Positions 52,653-61,498 of a stretch of 64,000 nucleotides of DNA are shown here, piece after piece (positions within the stretch are counted from its first letter, which is position 1; every line of letters begins with the position of its first letter). Below the pieces are notes generated by a model that saw only the letters and a list, made by a program, of their open reading frames with translations, was not told the origin of the DNA and searched no databases. Origin of the DNA: Caldilineaceae bacterium bin5 (GTDB lineage: Bacteria > Chloroflexota > Anaerolineae > Caldilineales > Caldilineaceae); contig MPML01000007.1 in the NCBI GenBank assembly GCA_002238445.1, forward strand, positions 80,398-144,397. Direction: 5' to 3'. The translations under genes were made by a program, and so were the position numbers.

Positions 52653-54785
52653 TCATGCAGCCATGACTGCCCATTCTTCCATCAGCTTTTCCAAACGTTG
52701 CGAGACGCCCCGATGTTGGTCCTGCAGCGTGCGCAGCCTCTCCAGATCCTGTGCCGCGCTCGCTCGGGCCATGTGTTCTTCGATCTCGACAAGCCTGCTC
52801 TCCAGCCGATCAATTCTTTCCTCGGTCTCGGCGACGGCCTCCTCGTGCTTTTGCGCCTGCCGCCTTTGCCTTCTGGCTTCCCGCTGCCGCTGCCACTCCT
52901 CTTCCGATGCGGTCGGTGCAGCCACTGCTTTCGCTGGGGAGTCCTCCCTCTCCGATCGCAGTCGTTCCGTCTGCCACTGCTTCCACGTGCCTTTGAAGAC
53001 TTCCAGGCTGCCGGGCTTGCCATTCGACGCTGGCGTCACCTGCCAGATCTGCGTTGCCAGTGCATCTATCAACGCTCGATCGTGGGTAACAAGCAAAATG
53101 GTACCGTCGAACTGTCGCAGCGCGTCTTGCAGGATCTCCTGGCTGTCAAGGTCCAGGTGGTTCGTCGGCTCGTCCAGGAGCAGAAAATTGGCGCCCTGCA
53201 ATGTCAATCGCGCCAGCGCGATACGGCTGCGCTGCCCCCCTGAGAGGCTCTCAATACTCTGGAAAACATCATCGCCCTTGAAGAGAAACTGCCCCAAATA
53301 TGTTCGTGCACGCACAGTGGGAAGGCGCTTGACCTCCAGCAAGGCGTCCAGTACTGTCTGACCGCCGCTCATCAAACCGTAACCGCTGCCTACATGCCGT
53401 TGCGCCAGGTAGCCTACCTCGACCGACGAGCCCAGTTCAACCCTTCCGGTGAGCGGTTCCAGCTCTTCAAGAATTGTGCGCACAAACGTTGTCTTGCCGG
53501 CGCCATTTGGACCAATCAGAGCGGCAACCTGTCCGCGATACAGGTCCAGGTCTGGCGCTTCCAGAATTGGCATGTCTTCAGGCGACAGGCTGCGCATGGG
53601 CCGCAAGCGCCCCTGCCGGCCAATTTCAACACCGTGACGACCCTTGGCTGACAGAAAATCCGAAACGGCCTCATTCGCGATGGAATTGCTGCCGTCAACC
53701 CCGTCGCCCTTCATGTCCTCTTGCAATGTACCGGCTATGTGGGGACCCGCACCGGGTGCAGGCTCGCTATAGCCGGCTACCAGCTTGCGTGTGCGCAGGA
53801 CAAGGTCGCCGCTGCGCAGGTCCGTTCGCAGTGGCAGACGGATAAACTGGCTGGTCGGGGGCGGCGGCAGCGCCTCCTCCTCCAGGAATCGGTTTAGTCT
53901 GGTCTCTCTACCCTGCGCCTCTTTGGTTCGCTGTCCTGCCTTGTAGCGACGGATGAACTCCTGGGTCTCGCTGATAAACTCCTGCTGGCGTTCATACTCC
54001 TTGCGCCAGCGAGCGTGCCGATCTTCGCGCTGCTGCCGGTAATGGCTGTAGTTTCCGCGGTAGGTTTCCACCCGACGATGCGCCAGATCCCATATCCGGG
54101 TCGCGACTGTATCCAGGAAGTACCTGTCGTGGGATACAACGATGAGCGCGCCTTTCCAGTCCAACAGTACGCCTTCCAGCCAGGACATCGAACGCACGTC
54201 AAGGTGATTGGTCGGCTCGTCCAGGAATAGCAGGTCGGGCTCCTCCAACAGCAGGCGGCCCAGGCAGGCGCGGGTACGCTGACCCCCGCTGAGGTGAGCG
54301 AGCGGTGCATGCCACAGGGACTCCTGAAGGCCGAGACCGGTCAGGACGAAACGCACTCGTCGGTCGATGGCATAGCCGCCAGCCCTTTCAAACGCTTCCT
54401 GCTGTTGCCCGTAGCGGGTAAGCAGGCCTTCCAGCTCCTTATCGCTCTGTGCCGGGTCGGTCATGCGGGCTTCCAGGCGTCTCAGTTGCTCCCCTTCTGC
54501 CAGCAGTTCCGTGAAAACGTCCTTCAGGTCCTCGTAGAGCGTTCGATTGCCGGCGGGCGGAGGGTCTTGCGAGAGGTAGCCTATTCTAGTTTCCTGGGCG
54601 ACGAAGAGATCACCGCTGAAACTGGTGTCGATGCGGCCAAGCGCTTTGAGAAGGCTGGTCTTGCCGGCCCCATTTGGCCCTACGAGGCCAATCCGGTCCC
54701 CAAACTCAATCCGAACGCTAACGTTCTCGAGCACGTCGAGATCGCCGTAATTCTTGGAAATGTGATTGGCAACGAGGAGACTCAT
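52653..54785 (-). CDS. ABC-F family ATPase (Uup/EttA-like)
   Basis: A 710-residue soluble protein with two ABC domains and no membrane part, so a ribosome-associated translation factor is likely. The first has LVGPNGAGKTSLLKAL, LSGGQRTRACLGRLLLEEPDLLFLDEPTNHLD (signature LSGGQRT, Walker B LLFLDEP); the second has ALIGPNGAGKTTFVRTI, LSGGQRSRIALARLTL and FLLLDEPTNHLD. The inter-domain linker (about 235-310) is basic and helical. The second domain contains an unusual Gly/Pro-rich insertion of about 70 residues (roughly 345-415) before its Walker A. A Glu/Arg coiled coil (about 610-710) ends the protein, as in Uup. Confidence 0.92.
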   Translation of the reverse strand: MSLLVANHISKNYGDLDVLENVSVRIEFGDRIGLVGPNGAGKTSLLKALGRIDTSFSGDLFVAQETRIGYLSQDPPPAGNRTLYEDLKDVFTELLAEGEQLRRLEARMTDPAQSDKELEGLLTRYGQQQEAFERAGGYAIDRRVRFVLTGLGLQESLWHAPLAHLSGGQRTRACLGRLLLEEPDLLFLDEPTNHLDVRSMSWLEGVLLDWKGALIVVSHDRYFLDTVATRIWDLAHRRVETYRGNYSHYRQQREDRHARWRKEYERQQEFISETQEFIRRYKAGQRTKEAQGRETRLNRFLEEEALPPPPTSQFIRLPLRTDLRSGDLVLRTRKLVAGYSEPAPGAGPHIAGTLQEDMKGDGVDGSNSIANEAVSDFLSAKGRHGVEIGRQGRLRPMRSLSPEDMPILEAPDLDLYRGQVAALIGPNGAGKTTFVRTILEELEPLTGRVELGSSVEVGYLAQRHVGSGYGLMSGGQTVLDALLEVKRLPTVRARTYLGQFLFKGDDVFQSIESLSGGQRSRIALARLTLQGANFLLLDEPTNHLDLDSQEILQDALRQFDGTILLVTHDRALIDALATQIWQVTPASNGKPGSLEVFKGTWKQWQTERLRSEREDSPAKAVAAPTASEEEWQRQREARRQRRQAQKHEEAVAETEERIDRLESRLVEIEEHMARASAAQDLERLRTLQDQHRGVSQRLEKLMEEWAVMAA

Positions 54786-55056
54786 GCGATCGGTCGGGCC
54801 GCAGTATATTGAAACACAGAAACGCCAAACCGTCTCCGCATTCTAATTCCCTTTACACGAGCCGATTAGAACGGGCTGCAGTTTGGCAAAGTATTCAGAG
54901 TGTACCACATTTTTGGGAGAACTGCGATAGCATGCACTGGTGTATAACCTTTTGCCTTGGTCAGCTGTAAGAATGAAGACTTCTCTCCGGAAGGTGTAGG
55001 GACCGCAAGAAATGGGCTGGTGGGCGGCTCCCATATCTGAAAGTAGGAGACCAGTT

Positions 55057-55368
55057 GTAGCAGCGAATGCGGGTTAATCTCGCAACCAAGAACGAGGCGA
55101 GCGAAAGCGATTTTCACTAACCACTGATCACCAACCACCGACCACTGCAGTTCTGGGCGGTCGGGCGCAAGCGCCCTCCCTTGTGCAGGGGCTGCGCCCC
55201 CGCAACGCCCCCCTACAAAACCATCGCTCACCGACCGTGTCTGCGCATTCCAACAGTGCCGCTCTAGCAACCTGGCTGCCGCCAACCGCATACGCAATCA
55301 GATTGCCTGAATGGCGGCAGGACTAAAGGGCTGGTCACGACAGACTCTGTATATGGCTTGGCATTCTC
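55057..55368 (-). mobile_element. Non-autonomous MITE-like element, copy 5 (eroded ends)
   Basis: About 312 bp. Over about 110 bases the core (about 55155-55217, hairpin GGGCGC-aa-GCGCCC) and the adjoining tandem of ACCAACCACCGACCACT-like units closely match the copy at 25.4 kb. The outer ends have drifted and no 8-bp duplication can be recognised, so the boundaries are estimates from alignment by eye. It lies about 55 bases upstream of the liv promoter candidate. Confidence 0.75.
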
Positions 55369-55423
55369 GAAAAACGCAGAATCTGGCCTCATGTTTACTT
55401 ACCATCTGCCACGGAAGTGGGCT

Positions 55424-55453
55424 TTGTCCGAATTCTAATCAATCATTTATAAT
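55424..55453 (+). promoter_or_regulatory. Promoter candidate of the liv operon
   Basis: TTGTCC (55424-55429), 18 bases, TATAAT (55448-55453) precede livJ by about 110 bases. The -10 box is perfect and the flanking sequence is A+T-rich, unlike the surrounding DNA. Confidence 0.55.
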
Positions 55454-55566
55454 TTTTGTATGGCTAATCCGGCCACAGGTTCTTTTTTTGAAGTATGTAC
55501 TGAAACTATGCCATTCAGTTCATATTTGTTAACCACTTTGACATTTATTTGACCAAGGAGGTTCAA

Positions 55567-56823
55567 ATGCCAAAGCAATTCGCACTACTAAGCCTGATCT
55601 TAGTCGCGGCGCTGATGCTGGCCGCATGTGTTGGGGCGGCGCCGGCTGCTGAAGCCCCTGCAGAAGAGGCGCCCATGGAAGAGGCCCCCGCCGACATGAG
55701 TGGGAAGGTCGTAATCGCTTCAGGCGCGACTATCCGCATCGGTGGCTCATTCGCGTTGACCGGACCAATTCCCGACCCCGGCCTTAACATTCGTCACGGC
55801 GCTGAAATTGCGATTGACGACCTTAACGCTGCCGGTGGCCTTGAAGGCTTCATGTTCGAGCTGGTCGCGGAAGACGGTGCTTGCGACGGCACCCAAGGAA
55901 CGAACGTAGGCAACAAATTTGCAGCCGACGAGACTATCGTCGCTGTGACCGGAGGCACCTGTTCCGGTGAGACTTTCGGTCTGTTGCCAATCCTGCTGGA
56001 GGCGCGGATTCCGTTCGTAAGCCCCAGCGCAACGAACCCGGATATCACCTCTGCGGATTGTGATGTCTGCAACCGTGTCGCTCTGAGCGACTCACTGCAG
56101 GGCGTCTTCTCTGCCGATTTCGTCGTCGAAGACCTCGGCATCACCAAAGTTGCTGTCATTCACGACAACTCAGACTATGGCAAGGGACTGGCAGAGATAT
56201 TCCAGAACCATATTCTGGCATTGGGAGGCGAAGTCTCCAGCTTTGAAGGTGTCCAGGTTGGAGACACAGATTTCCGCGCATTGTTGGCCAAAGTTGGCGC
56301 AGACGGGCCCGCAGGCATCTATTTCGGCGGGTACTCCACCGAAGCCGGCCTGATCGCCCAGCAGATGTCAGAAACACCCGGCCTTGAAGACGCGATGTTC
56401 ATGAGCGACGATGGCGCCTATACCCAGCAGTACCTCGATGCAGCCGGGGCAGCTGGCGAAGGCACCTACGTAGCGTTTCTGGCCGGCGATGACTCTGAGG
56501 AAATGAACGCCGATTTCGACGCCAAGTATCTCGAGAAATACGGCGTGGCCGCTGACGAGCTTGGCCCCTTCCACGCGCAGAGCTACGACTCAGTGAAGCT
56601 GATCGCGGCCGCCCTTGCTGAGGTTGCCACCGTTGACGATAGCGGCAACCTTGTGGTTGACAGGGAAGCGTTGATCTCCGCCATTCGCACAGTCGATGCC
56701 TTCGATGGTCTGACCGGCACGATCAAGTGCGATAGCATTGGCGAATGCGGCGCCGGCGGCGTCCAGGTCTTCGAAGTCATGGACGGCGCCTTCAGTCAGG
56801 TTAAGGGTTTTGGGATGGAGTAA
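55567..56823 (+). CDS. livJ: Branched-chain amino-acid ABC solute-binding lipoprotein
   Basis: A 418-residue exported lipoprotein. AAGGAGG lies six bases before the ATG at 55567. The signal peptide ends in a lipobox LMLAAC, followed by an Ala/Glu/Pro linker. The domain is a type 1 periplasmic binding fold of the Leu/Ile/Val class: IRIGGSFALTGPIPDPGLNI, GAEIAIDDLNAAGG, VSPSATNPDI and VAVIHDNSDYGKGLAEIF. A Cys pair at CDVC is within the first lobe. The ligand may be an amino acid or a related small acid; family assignments are not specific. Confidence 0.93.
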   Translation: MPKQFALLSLILVAALMLAACVGAAPAAEAPAEEAPMEEAPADMSGKVVIASGATIRIGGSFALTGPIPDPGLNIRHGAEIAIDDLNAAGGLEGFMFELVAEDGACDGTQGTNVGNKFAADETIVAVTGGTCSGETFGLLPILLEARIPFVSPSATNPDITSADCDVCNRVALSDSLQGVFSADFVVEDLGITKVAVIHDNSDYGKGLAEIFQNHILALGGEVSSFEGVQVGDTDFRALLAKVGADGPAGIYFGGYSTEAGLIAQQMSETPGLEDAMFMSDDGAYTQQYLDAAGAAGEGTYVAFLAGDDSEEMNADFDAKYLEKYGVAADELGPFHAQSYDSVKLIAAALAEVATVDDSGNLVVDREALISAIRTVDAFDGLTGTIKCDSIGECGAGGVQVFEVMDGAFSQVKGFGME

Positions 56824-56835
56824 CTCCTTGTAGTC

Positions 56836-56871
56836 AGCAGGAGAGAGAATGCAACTGTTCTCTCTCCTGCT
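56836..56871 (+). repeat. Intercistronic hairpin between livJ and livH
   Basis: AGCAGGAGAGAGAA (56836-56849) and TTCTCTCTCCTGCT (56858-56871) are perfect complements over 14 bp with an 8-base loop. No T run follows; TCCCCC comes next. It is the third case in this window of a strong hairpin just after a solute-binding gene. Confidence 0.8.
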
Positions 56872-56898
56872 TCCCCCTATGGTCCCTCGAATACAACT

Positions 56899-57972
56899 AT
56901 GGCGAACAGCCCGCTCAATGTGCAGGCGGCTAAAATAGATGGTCAGACCGCTCAGAAATACTTGATACGGGCTCTGGGCGCTGCTATTTTCCTCCTCGTA
57001 GCATGGCGGGTTATAACCGTTGGGCTGGCAGAAGGCTACCCGGCCTCCTTCTGGATTTCCCAGGCGCTTAACGGCCTGGTTCTGGGAGGCGTTTACGCGT
57101 TGGTGGCCCTGGGCTACACACTGGTCTACGGCATCCTCTTCATGATCAATTTCGCCCACGGCGAGGTCATGATGATCGGCGGCATCGCCGGCTTTTTCAC
57201 CCTCCAGTTTGCGCTTGCCCGCGGCTGGATGGAGGGCCCGTGGCTCGTTGTGGTGGCCGCCTTGCTATTCATCATGCTGGTAGGCATGGCCGCCTCGGTG
57301 GTTATTGGCGTAGCCTTGGAAAGGCTGGCATACCGGCCTTTACGCCAGGCTCCCCGCCTGGTACCGCTGATAAGCGCGATAGGCGCGTCGCTCTTTCTCC
57401 AGTACTCGGTCCTCTTGATCTTCGGCGTCAGCCCACACAGTTATCGCAAACCGGAGTTAATCTCCGGCGGCCTGCGGCTTGGCGACGTATTCATTTCCTA
57501 CACGGGCGCCATAATCTTTGTAACTTCGGTACTGTTGATGCTGGCCCTCTTCTTCATCATTCAGCGAACAAAGTTGGGACGGGCGATGCGAGCGGTAGCC
57601 GAAGATCGATCCACCGCGTCGCTCATGGGTGTCGATGTCAACGCCGTGATAGTGGTCACCTTCGTGTTGGGTTCGGCCCTGGCAGGCGCCGCAGGCGTTA
57701 TGCTCGGCTTTCACAACACCGTCGTCAAGTTTAACAGTGGCTTCGTACCTGGCTTGAAGGCCTTTACGGCCGCGGTTCTCGGTGGCATTGGCAACATACC
57801 CGGCGCAATGTTCGGCGCGCTCGTTCTCGGTCTGATCGAGTCCATGGGCCCGAGCGCCCTGGGTATTCCCACTGAATACAAAGATGTCATCGCCTTTTCA
57901 CTTCTCGTACTGATTCTTATCTTCCGGCCGTCCGGCCTTTTCGGCGAGGTTCTTAGCGAGAAGAAGGCCTGA
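56899..57972 (+). CDS. livH: Branched-chain amino-acid ABC transporter permease (LivH)
   Basis: A 357-residue permease with about nine membrane segments. LNGLVLGGVYALVALGYTLVYGIL and INFAHGEVMMIGG are the LivH opening blocks, with LRQAPRLVPLISAIGASLFLQ and the docking loop RAVAEDRSTASLMGVDV further on. The first 50 residues, with an extra hydrophobic segment, precede the usual LivH start. Its stop overlaps the livM ATG by one base. Confidence 0.93.
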   Translation: MANSPLNVQAAKIDGQTAQKYLIRALGAAIFLLVAWRVITVGLAEGYPASFWISQALNGLVLGGVYALVALGYTLVYGILFMINFAHGEVMMIGGIAGFFTLQFALARGWMEGPWLVVVAALLFIMLVGMAASVVIGVALERLAYRPLRQAPRLVPLISAIGASLFLQYSVLLIFGVSPHSYRKPELISGGLRLGDVFISYTGAIIFVTSVLLMLALFFIIQRTKLGRAMRAVAEDRSTASLMGVDVNAVIVVTFVLGSALAGAAGVMLGFHNTVVKFNSGFVPGLKAFTAAVLGGIGNIPGAMFGALVLGLIESMGPSALGIPTEYKDVIAFSLLVLILIFRPSGLFGEVLSEKKA

Positions 57973-59894
57973 TGAGACACGATACTGTAACCAGATCAGT
58001 GAAGACCGGACTGGTCGCCTTCGCCTGCCTGAGCTATCTGATCCTTGTCGGTATCCCAGGGCGCATTGGCGGGGCCGCTCTGCCCTCGCTTGCGCTAATC
58101 GCGGCCCTGGTCTTTTGGTTCAATTTTCGCCGCAACGAGGATTTCCGAACTGTTCCAGAACGAGATCGGGGTTCCACCGGCGCAGAAGGCAAGCCAGGTT
58201 GGCAAATCGGCACAAACCATGCGCCGGCTGCGAACGATACAGTTCCACTTTTGCCGGCTGGGATCAGCGGCCTCAACCTTCACCTTGGTCTGGCCGCGGG
58301 TGCAACTACGGGGCTGCTTATTGCAATCTGCAGTTCGGTCATCGTCGCGGCGATTGGCAATGGCGTTTCAATTCAGCCGGTCTTCGACAAGATGGTCCCC
58401 TTGAACGTTGCCGCGCTGGTCGGCGTTAGTCCAGGACAGATCGCGCAGGCCGACGTTTCTCCCTTTCGCTACCTTCTGCAGACAGTCTATTTTGCCGGCG
58501 CCGGAATACTCGCCGCGCTGGCGGTAACCACAGGGGGAGCGAGGTTAACGGATGCTGCCCGCTCTGACCGGTTACCTGTAAATCTGTCCGCCCCGAAGAT
58601 TCTGGCCGCCGGCCGACTTGCGGGCCTCGCGCTTCCAATCGTCCTGCTGGCCTTTATCGTATTGCTCGGGCTGCCGGGTGTTAGCGCGTTTGGTTCCAAC
58701 GAAGGCACGGTGCGCCTTCTTCTTACCCTGGTCGCGACCGGTAGCGGACTTTTTGCCCACAGGCTGTCCAGACCGGGAAGAGAACGCAGAATTGTGACCG
58801 TGTTGCTTGGGCTCGGCGTCTTGATGATGCCGTTTGTCCTTGATCAGTTTCAAAACTCGGTTATGGGTCTCGTCTTCATCTATGTAATGATGGGGCTTGG
58901 TCTTAACATCGTAGTTGGCTACGCAGGCTTGCTGGACTTGGGATATGTGGCCTTTTTCGCCATCGGCGCATACACCTATGCCTTTCTTTCGGCACCTTTT
59001 TCCTCGCCCTACATTTCCAACCTTCTCCTTCTCCTGAACATTTCACCCGATAGCCCATTGCTCGGTTATTGGATGGCGCTGCCAGTGGCGATGCTTACAG
59101 CTGCAATCGGCGGGATCCTGCTTGGCATTCCGGTCCTGCGCCTGCGGGGAGACTATCTCGCTATCGTTACGCTGGGCTTTGGCGAGATAATCCGCCTCTT
59201 CATGTTGAACATGGGTGAATTGACGAATGGACCGCGCGGCATCTTGGAAATCTCCCAGCCCAGCCTGTTTGGCTTTGCGCCCGAAGCCTTCTTCGGCCTT
59301 CTCAGTTCACAGGGTTGGACTTTCCTGCTGGCACTGATCAGCTCGGCGCTGATCGCGATTGTTGCCATTCGATTGAACAGTTCCCGGCTGGGAAGGGCGT
59401 GGTTTGCAATGCAGGAAGACGAGGACGTGGCCGAGGCTACCGGCGTCCACCTCGTGCGAACTAAGCTGCTCGCCTTTGCCATTGGCGCCACGTTTGCCGG
59501 CATGGCAGGTCAACTATATGCCGCCCGCCAGATCAACATCTTCCCCGAGAATTTCTCGCTCTTTGTCTCGATTGACGCGCTGGCTTTGATAATTGTTGGC
59601 GGTATCGGCAGTCCTGCCGGCATCGTTTTGGGCGCGCTGGCGCTCAAGGGTCTGCCGGAGGTGTTGCGGGGCGTGGATGAGTACCGCATCGTTGCATTTG
59701 CCGCCCTTCTGGTCATCATGATGATCGTGCGGCCGGCCGGCATTCTGCCCTCGCCGCGCCGCCGGGTCCAGTTGACTGCGCCCGAAGAACAGGGCCCGCC
59801 AGAACTGTCAGATGGAGCGGAAGAGGATTTCAGAGAGCCGTTGGAAAAGAAAGCTGCCCCACTGAACGGGCCTGAAAAGGATGAGGCGCAATGA
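57972..59894 (+). CDS. livM: Branched-chain amino-acid ABC transporter permease (LivM) with long N-terminal extension
   Basis: A 640-residue permease. The LivM core starts near residue 275 (VMGLVFIYVMMGLGLNIVVGYAGLLDLGYVAF) and includes LRGDYLAIVTLGFGEIIRL, the docking loop AMQEDEDVAEATGVHLVRTKL and a last segment before IVRPAGILP. The first 265 residues add about six hydrophobic segments and the extracytoplasmic piece GVSIQPVFDKMVPLNVAALVG, which are not part of LivM. The C-terminal 40 residues are acidic. Stop and livG start overlap by four bases (ATGA). The extension is in the same frame and not a separate gene. Confidence 0.9.
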   Translation: MRHDTVTRSVKTGLVAFACLSYLILVGIPGRIGGAALPSLALIAALVFWFNFRRNEDFRTVPERDRGSTGAEGKPGWQIGTNHAPAANDTVPLLPAGISGLNLHLGLAAGATTGLLIAICSSVIVAAIGNGVSIQPVFDKMVPLNVAALVGVSPGQIAQADVSPFRYLLQTVYFAGAGILAALAVTTGGARLTDAARSDRLPVNLSAPKILAAGRLAGLALPIVLLAFIVLLGLPGVSAFGSNEGTVRLLLTLVATGSGLFAHRLSRPGRERRIVTVLLGLGVLMMPFVLDQFQNSVMGLVFIYVMMGLGLNIVVGYAGLLDLGYVAFFAIGAYTYAFLSAPFSSPYISNLLLLLNISPDSPLLGYWMALPVAMLTAAIGGILLGIPVLRLRGDYLAIVTLGFGEIIRLFMLNMGELTNGPRGILEISQPSLFGFAPEAFFGLLSSQGWTFLLALISSALIAIVAIRLNSSRLGRAWFAMQEDEDVAEATGVHLVRTKLLAFAIGATFAGMAGQLYAARQINIFPENFSLFVSIDALALIIVGGIGSPAGIVLGALALKGLPEVLRGVDEYRIVAFAALLVIMMIVRPAGILPSPRRRVQLTAPEEQGPPELSDGAEEDFREPLEKKAAPLNGPEKDEAQ

Positions 59895-60691
59895 CGGCCC
59901 TGCTGAGCATTCAGGGAGTTACGAAAGTGTTCGGCGGGCTGACAGCCGTTGATAACGTCGATCTGGAGATTGCAGAGCTCTCAATCTCCTCTCTCATTGG
60001 TCCGAATGGCGCCGGCAAGACGACCCTTTTCAACTGTCTGACCGGCCTTCACAGGCCCGAGAACGGCGAAATTGTCTTTGACGGACGCTCGCTGGTCGGA
60101 CTGCGTCCCGACGAAATCACCGAACGCGGCGTCGCCCGTACCTATCAAAACATCCGCCTCTTTGGAAGGATGACGGCGCTTGAAAATGTTCTGGTCGGGC
60201 AGCATCTGCGTTTGAAGTCTTCGCACTGGAGCGCGATTTTGCGAACGGCGGGCCAGCGGGCAGAGGAACACGCCGCCCGTGAATCGGGCCGGGAGCTGCT
60301 CGAATTTGTCGGGCTCGAGGGGCAGGAGAATGTCGTCTCAACCAACCTGCCCTATGGTGACCAGAGGCTGCTGGAAGTCGCACGTGCGCTGGGGAGTCGA
60401 CCCCGCTTGTTGCTCCTGGACGAACCTGCCGCCGGCATGAACCCGAGAGAGACTGACCGCATGATGGAGCTGGTCCATAGGCTGCGCGACGAGAGAGACG
60501 TAACCGTGTTCCTGATAGAACACGACATGAAGGTTGTGATGAGTATTTCGGAAAGTGTGTCGGTCCTGGATTACGGCAAGAAGATCGCCGAGGGCACACC
60601 CATGGAAGTACGTTCGGACGCCAGAGTAATTGAGGCCTATCTCGGCCCGGAGGTTGCAGTTCAGGGATCAGCAGAAGCGGTGGGAAAGTGA
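59891..60691 (+). CDS. livG: Branched-chain amino-acid ABC transporter ATP-binding protein (LivG)
   Basis: A 266-residue ATPase. Walker A LIGPNGAGKTTLFNCLTGL, the LivG-specific ERGVARTYQNIRLFGRMTALENVLVGQH block, PYGDQRLLEVARALGSRP in place of a classical LSGGQ signature, Walker B LLLLDEPAAGMNP and switch His in VFLIEHDMKVVM are present. The variant signature (YGDQR) is usual for LivG. Confidence 0.94.
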   Translation: MTALLSIQGVTKVFGGLTAVDNVDLEIAELSISSLIGPNGAGKTTLFNCLTGLHRPENGEIVFDGRSLVGLRPDEITERGVARTYQNIRLFGRMTALENVLVGQHLRLKSSHWSAILRTAGQRAEEHAARESGRELLEFVGLEGQENVVSTNLPYGDQRLLEVARALGSRPRLLLLDEPAAGMNPRETDRMMELVHRLRDERDVTVFLIEHDMKVVMSISESVSVLDYGKKIAEGTPMEVRSDARVIEAYLGPEVAVQGSAEAVGK

Positions 60692-60694
60692 TCC

Positions 60695-61447
60695 ATGTTG
60701 ATCCTGGAATCAGTCCACACTTTTTATGGCCACATTCACGCGCTCAAGGGTATTTCTTTGACTGTGAATGAAGGCGAAGTTGTCTCGCTCATTGGCTCGA
60801 ATGGCGCCGGCAAAACAACTACGCTCAATACGATCAGCGGCGTTTTGTCCGCCCGCGCCGGCTCCATCTACTTCCAGGAACCAAACGGTTCATTGCCAGG
60901 CCAGGCATCCCGCAGTCCCGATCAGGGAATACGCCTGGACCAATTGCCAGCGCACGAAGTCGCCAGATTGGGCGTCTCCCAATCGCCGGAGGGGAGGAAG
61001 ATTTTCGCCCGCCTGTCCGTACAGGAGAACCTGGCCATGGGCGCATTCGCTCGGACTGACAGTACGGGCATCAGCGAGGACTTGGACAGGGTGCTCGAAC
61101 TCTTCCCGCGACTTCAGGAGCGGCTCAAGCAGCCCGGCGGCACACTTTCCGGTGGTGAACAACAGATGCTGGCCATAGGACGCTCGCTCATGAGTCGGCC
61201 CCGAATCCTGCTCCTCGACGAGCCCTCGATGGGCCTGGCGCCGCTGCTGGTACAGCAAATCTTCCAGATTATTCGCGAGATTAACGCCCAGGGCATGACC
61301 ATTCTGCTGGTGGAACAGAACGCCCAGGCCGCTCTTCAGGTTGCCCACCGCGGCTACGTCCTCGAAACCGGCACCATCGTGCTGAGCGGCAAAGCCGGGG
61401 ATTTGCTGGCCAATCCACAGGTAGCCGAGGCATATCTCGGCATCTGA
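60695..61447 (+). CDS. livF: Branched-chain amino-acid ABC transporter ATP-binding protein (LivF)
   Basis: A 250-residue ATPase. Walker A LIGSNGAGKTTTLNTISG, signature LSGGEQQMLAIGRSLMSRP, Walker B ILLLDEPSMGLAP and the LivF-typical LLVEQNAQAALQVAHRGYVLETG end are intact. A short insertion (about 58-78, NGSLPGQASRSPDQ) lies between Walker A and the Q loop. It starts 3 bases after livG and closes the operon. Confidence 0.94.
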   Translation: MLILESVHTFYGHIHALKGISLTVNEGEVVSLIGSNGAGKTTTLNTISGVLSARAGSIYFQEPNGSLPGQASRSPDQGIRLDQLPAHEVARLGVSQSPEGRKIFARLSVQENLAMGAFARTDSTGISEDLDRVLELFPRLQERLKQPGGTLSGGEQQMLAIGRSLMSRPRILLLDEPSMGLAPLLVQQIFQIIREINAQGMTILLVEQNAQAALQVAHRGYVLETGTIVLSGKAGDLLANPQVAEAYLGI

Positions 61448-61498
61448 CGCGATGACGCGATCAGATCCGTCTCGCGGCGCACTCCCCGTCACTTCACT

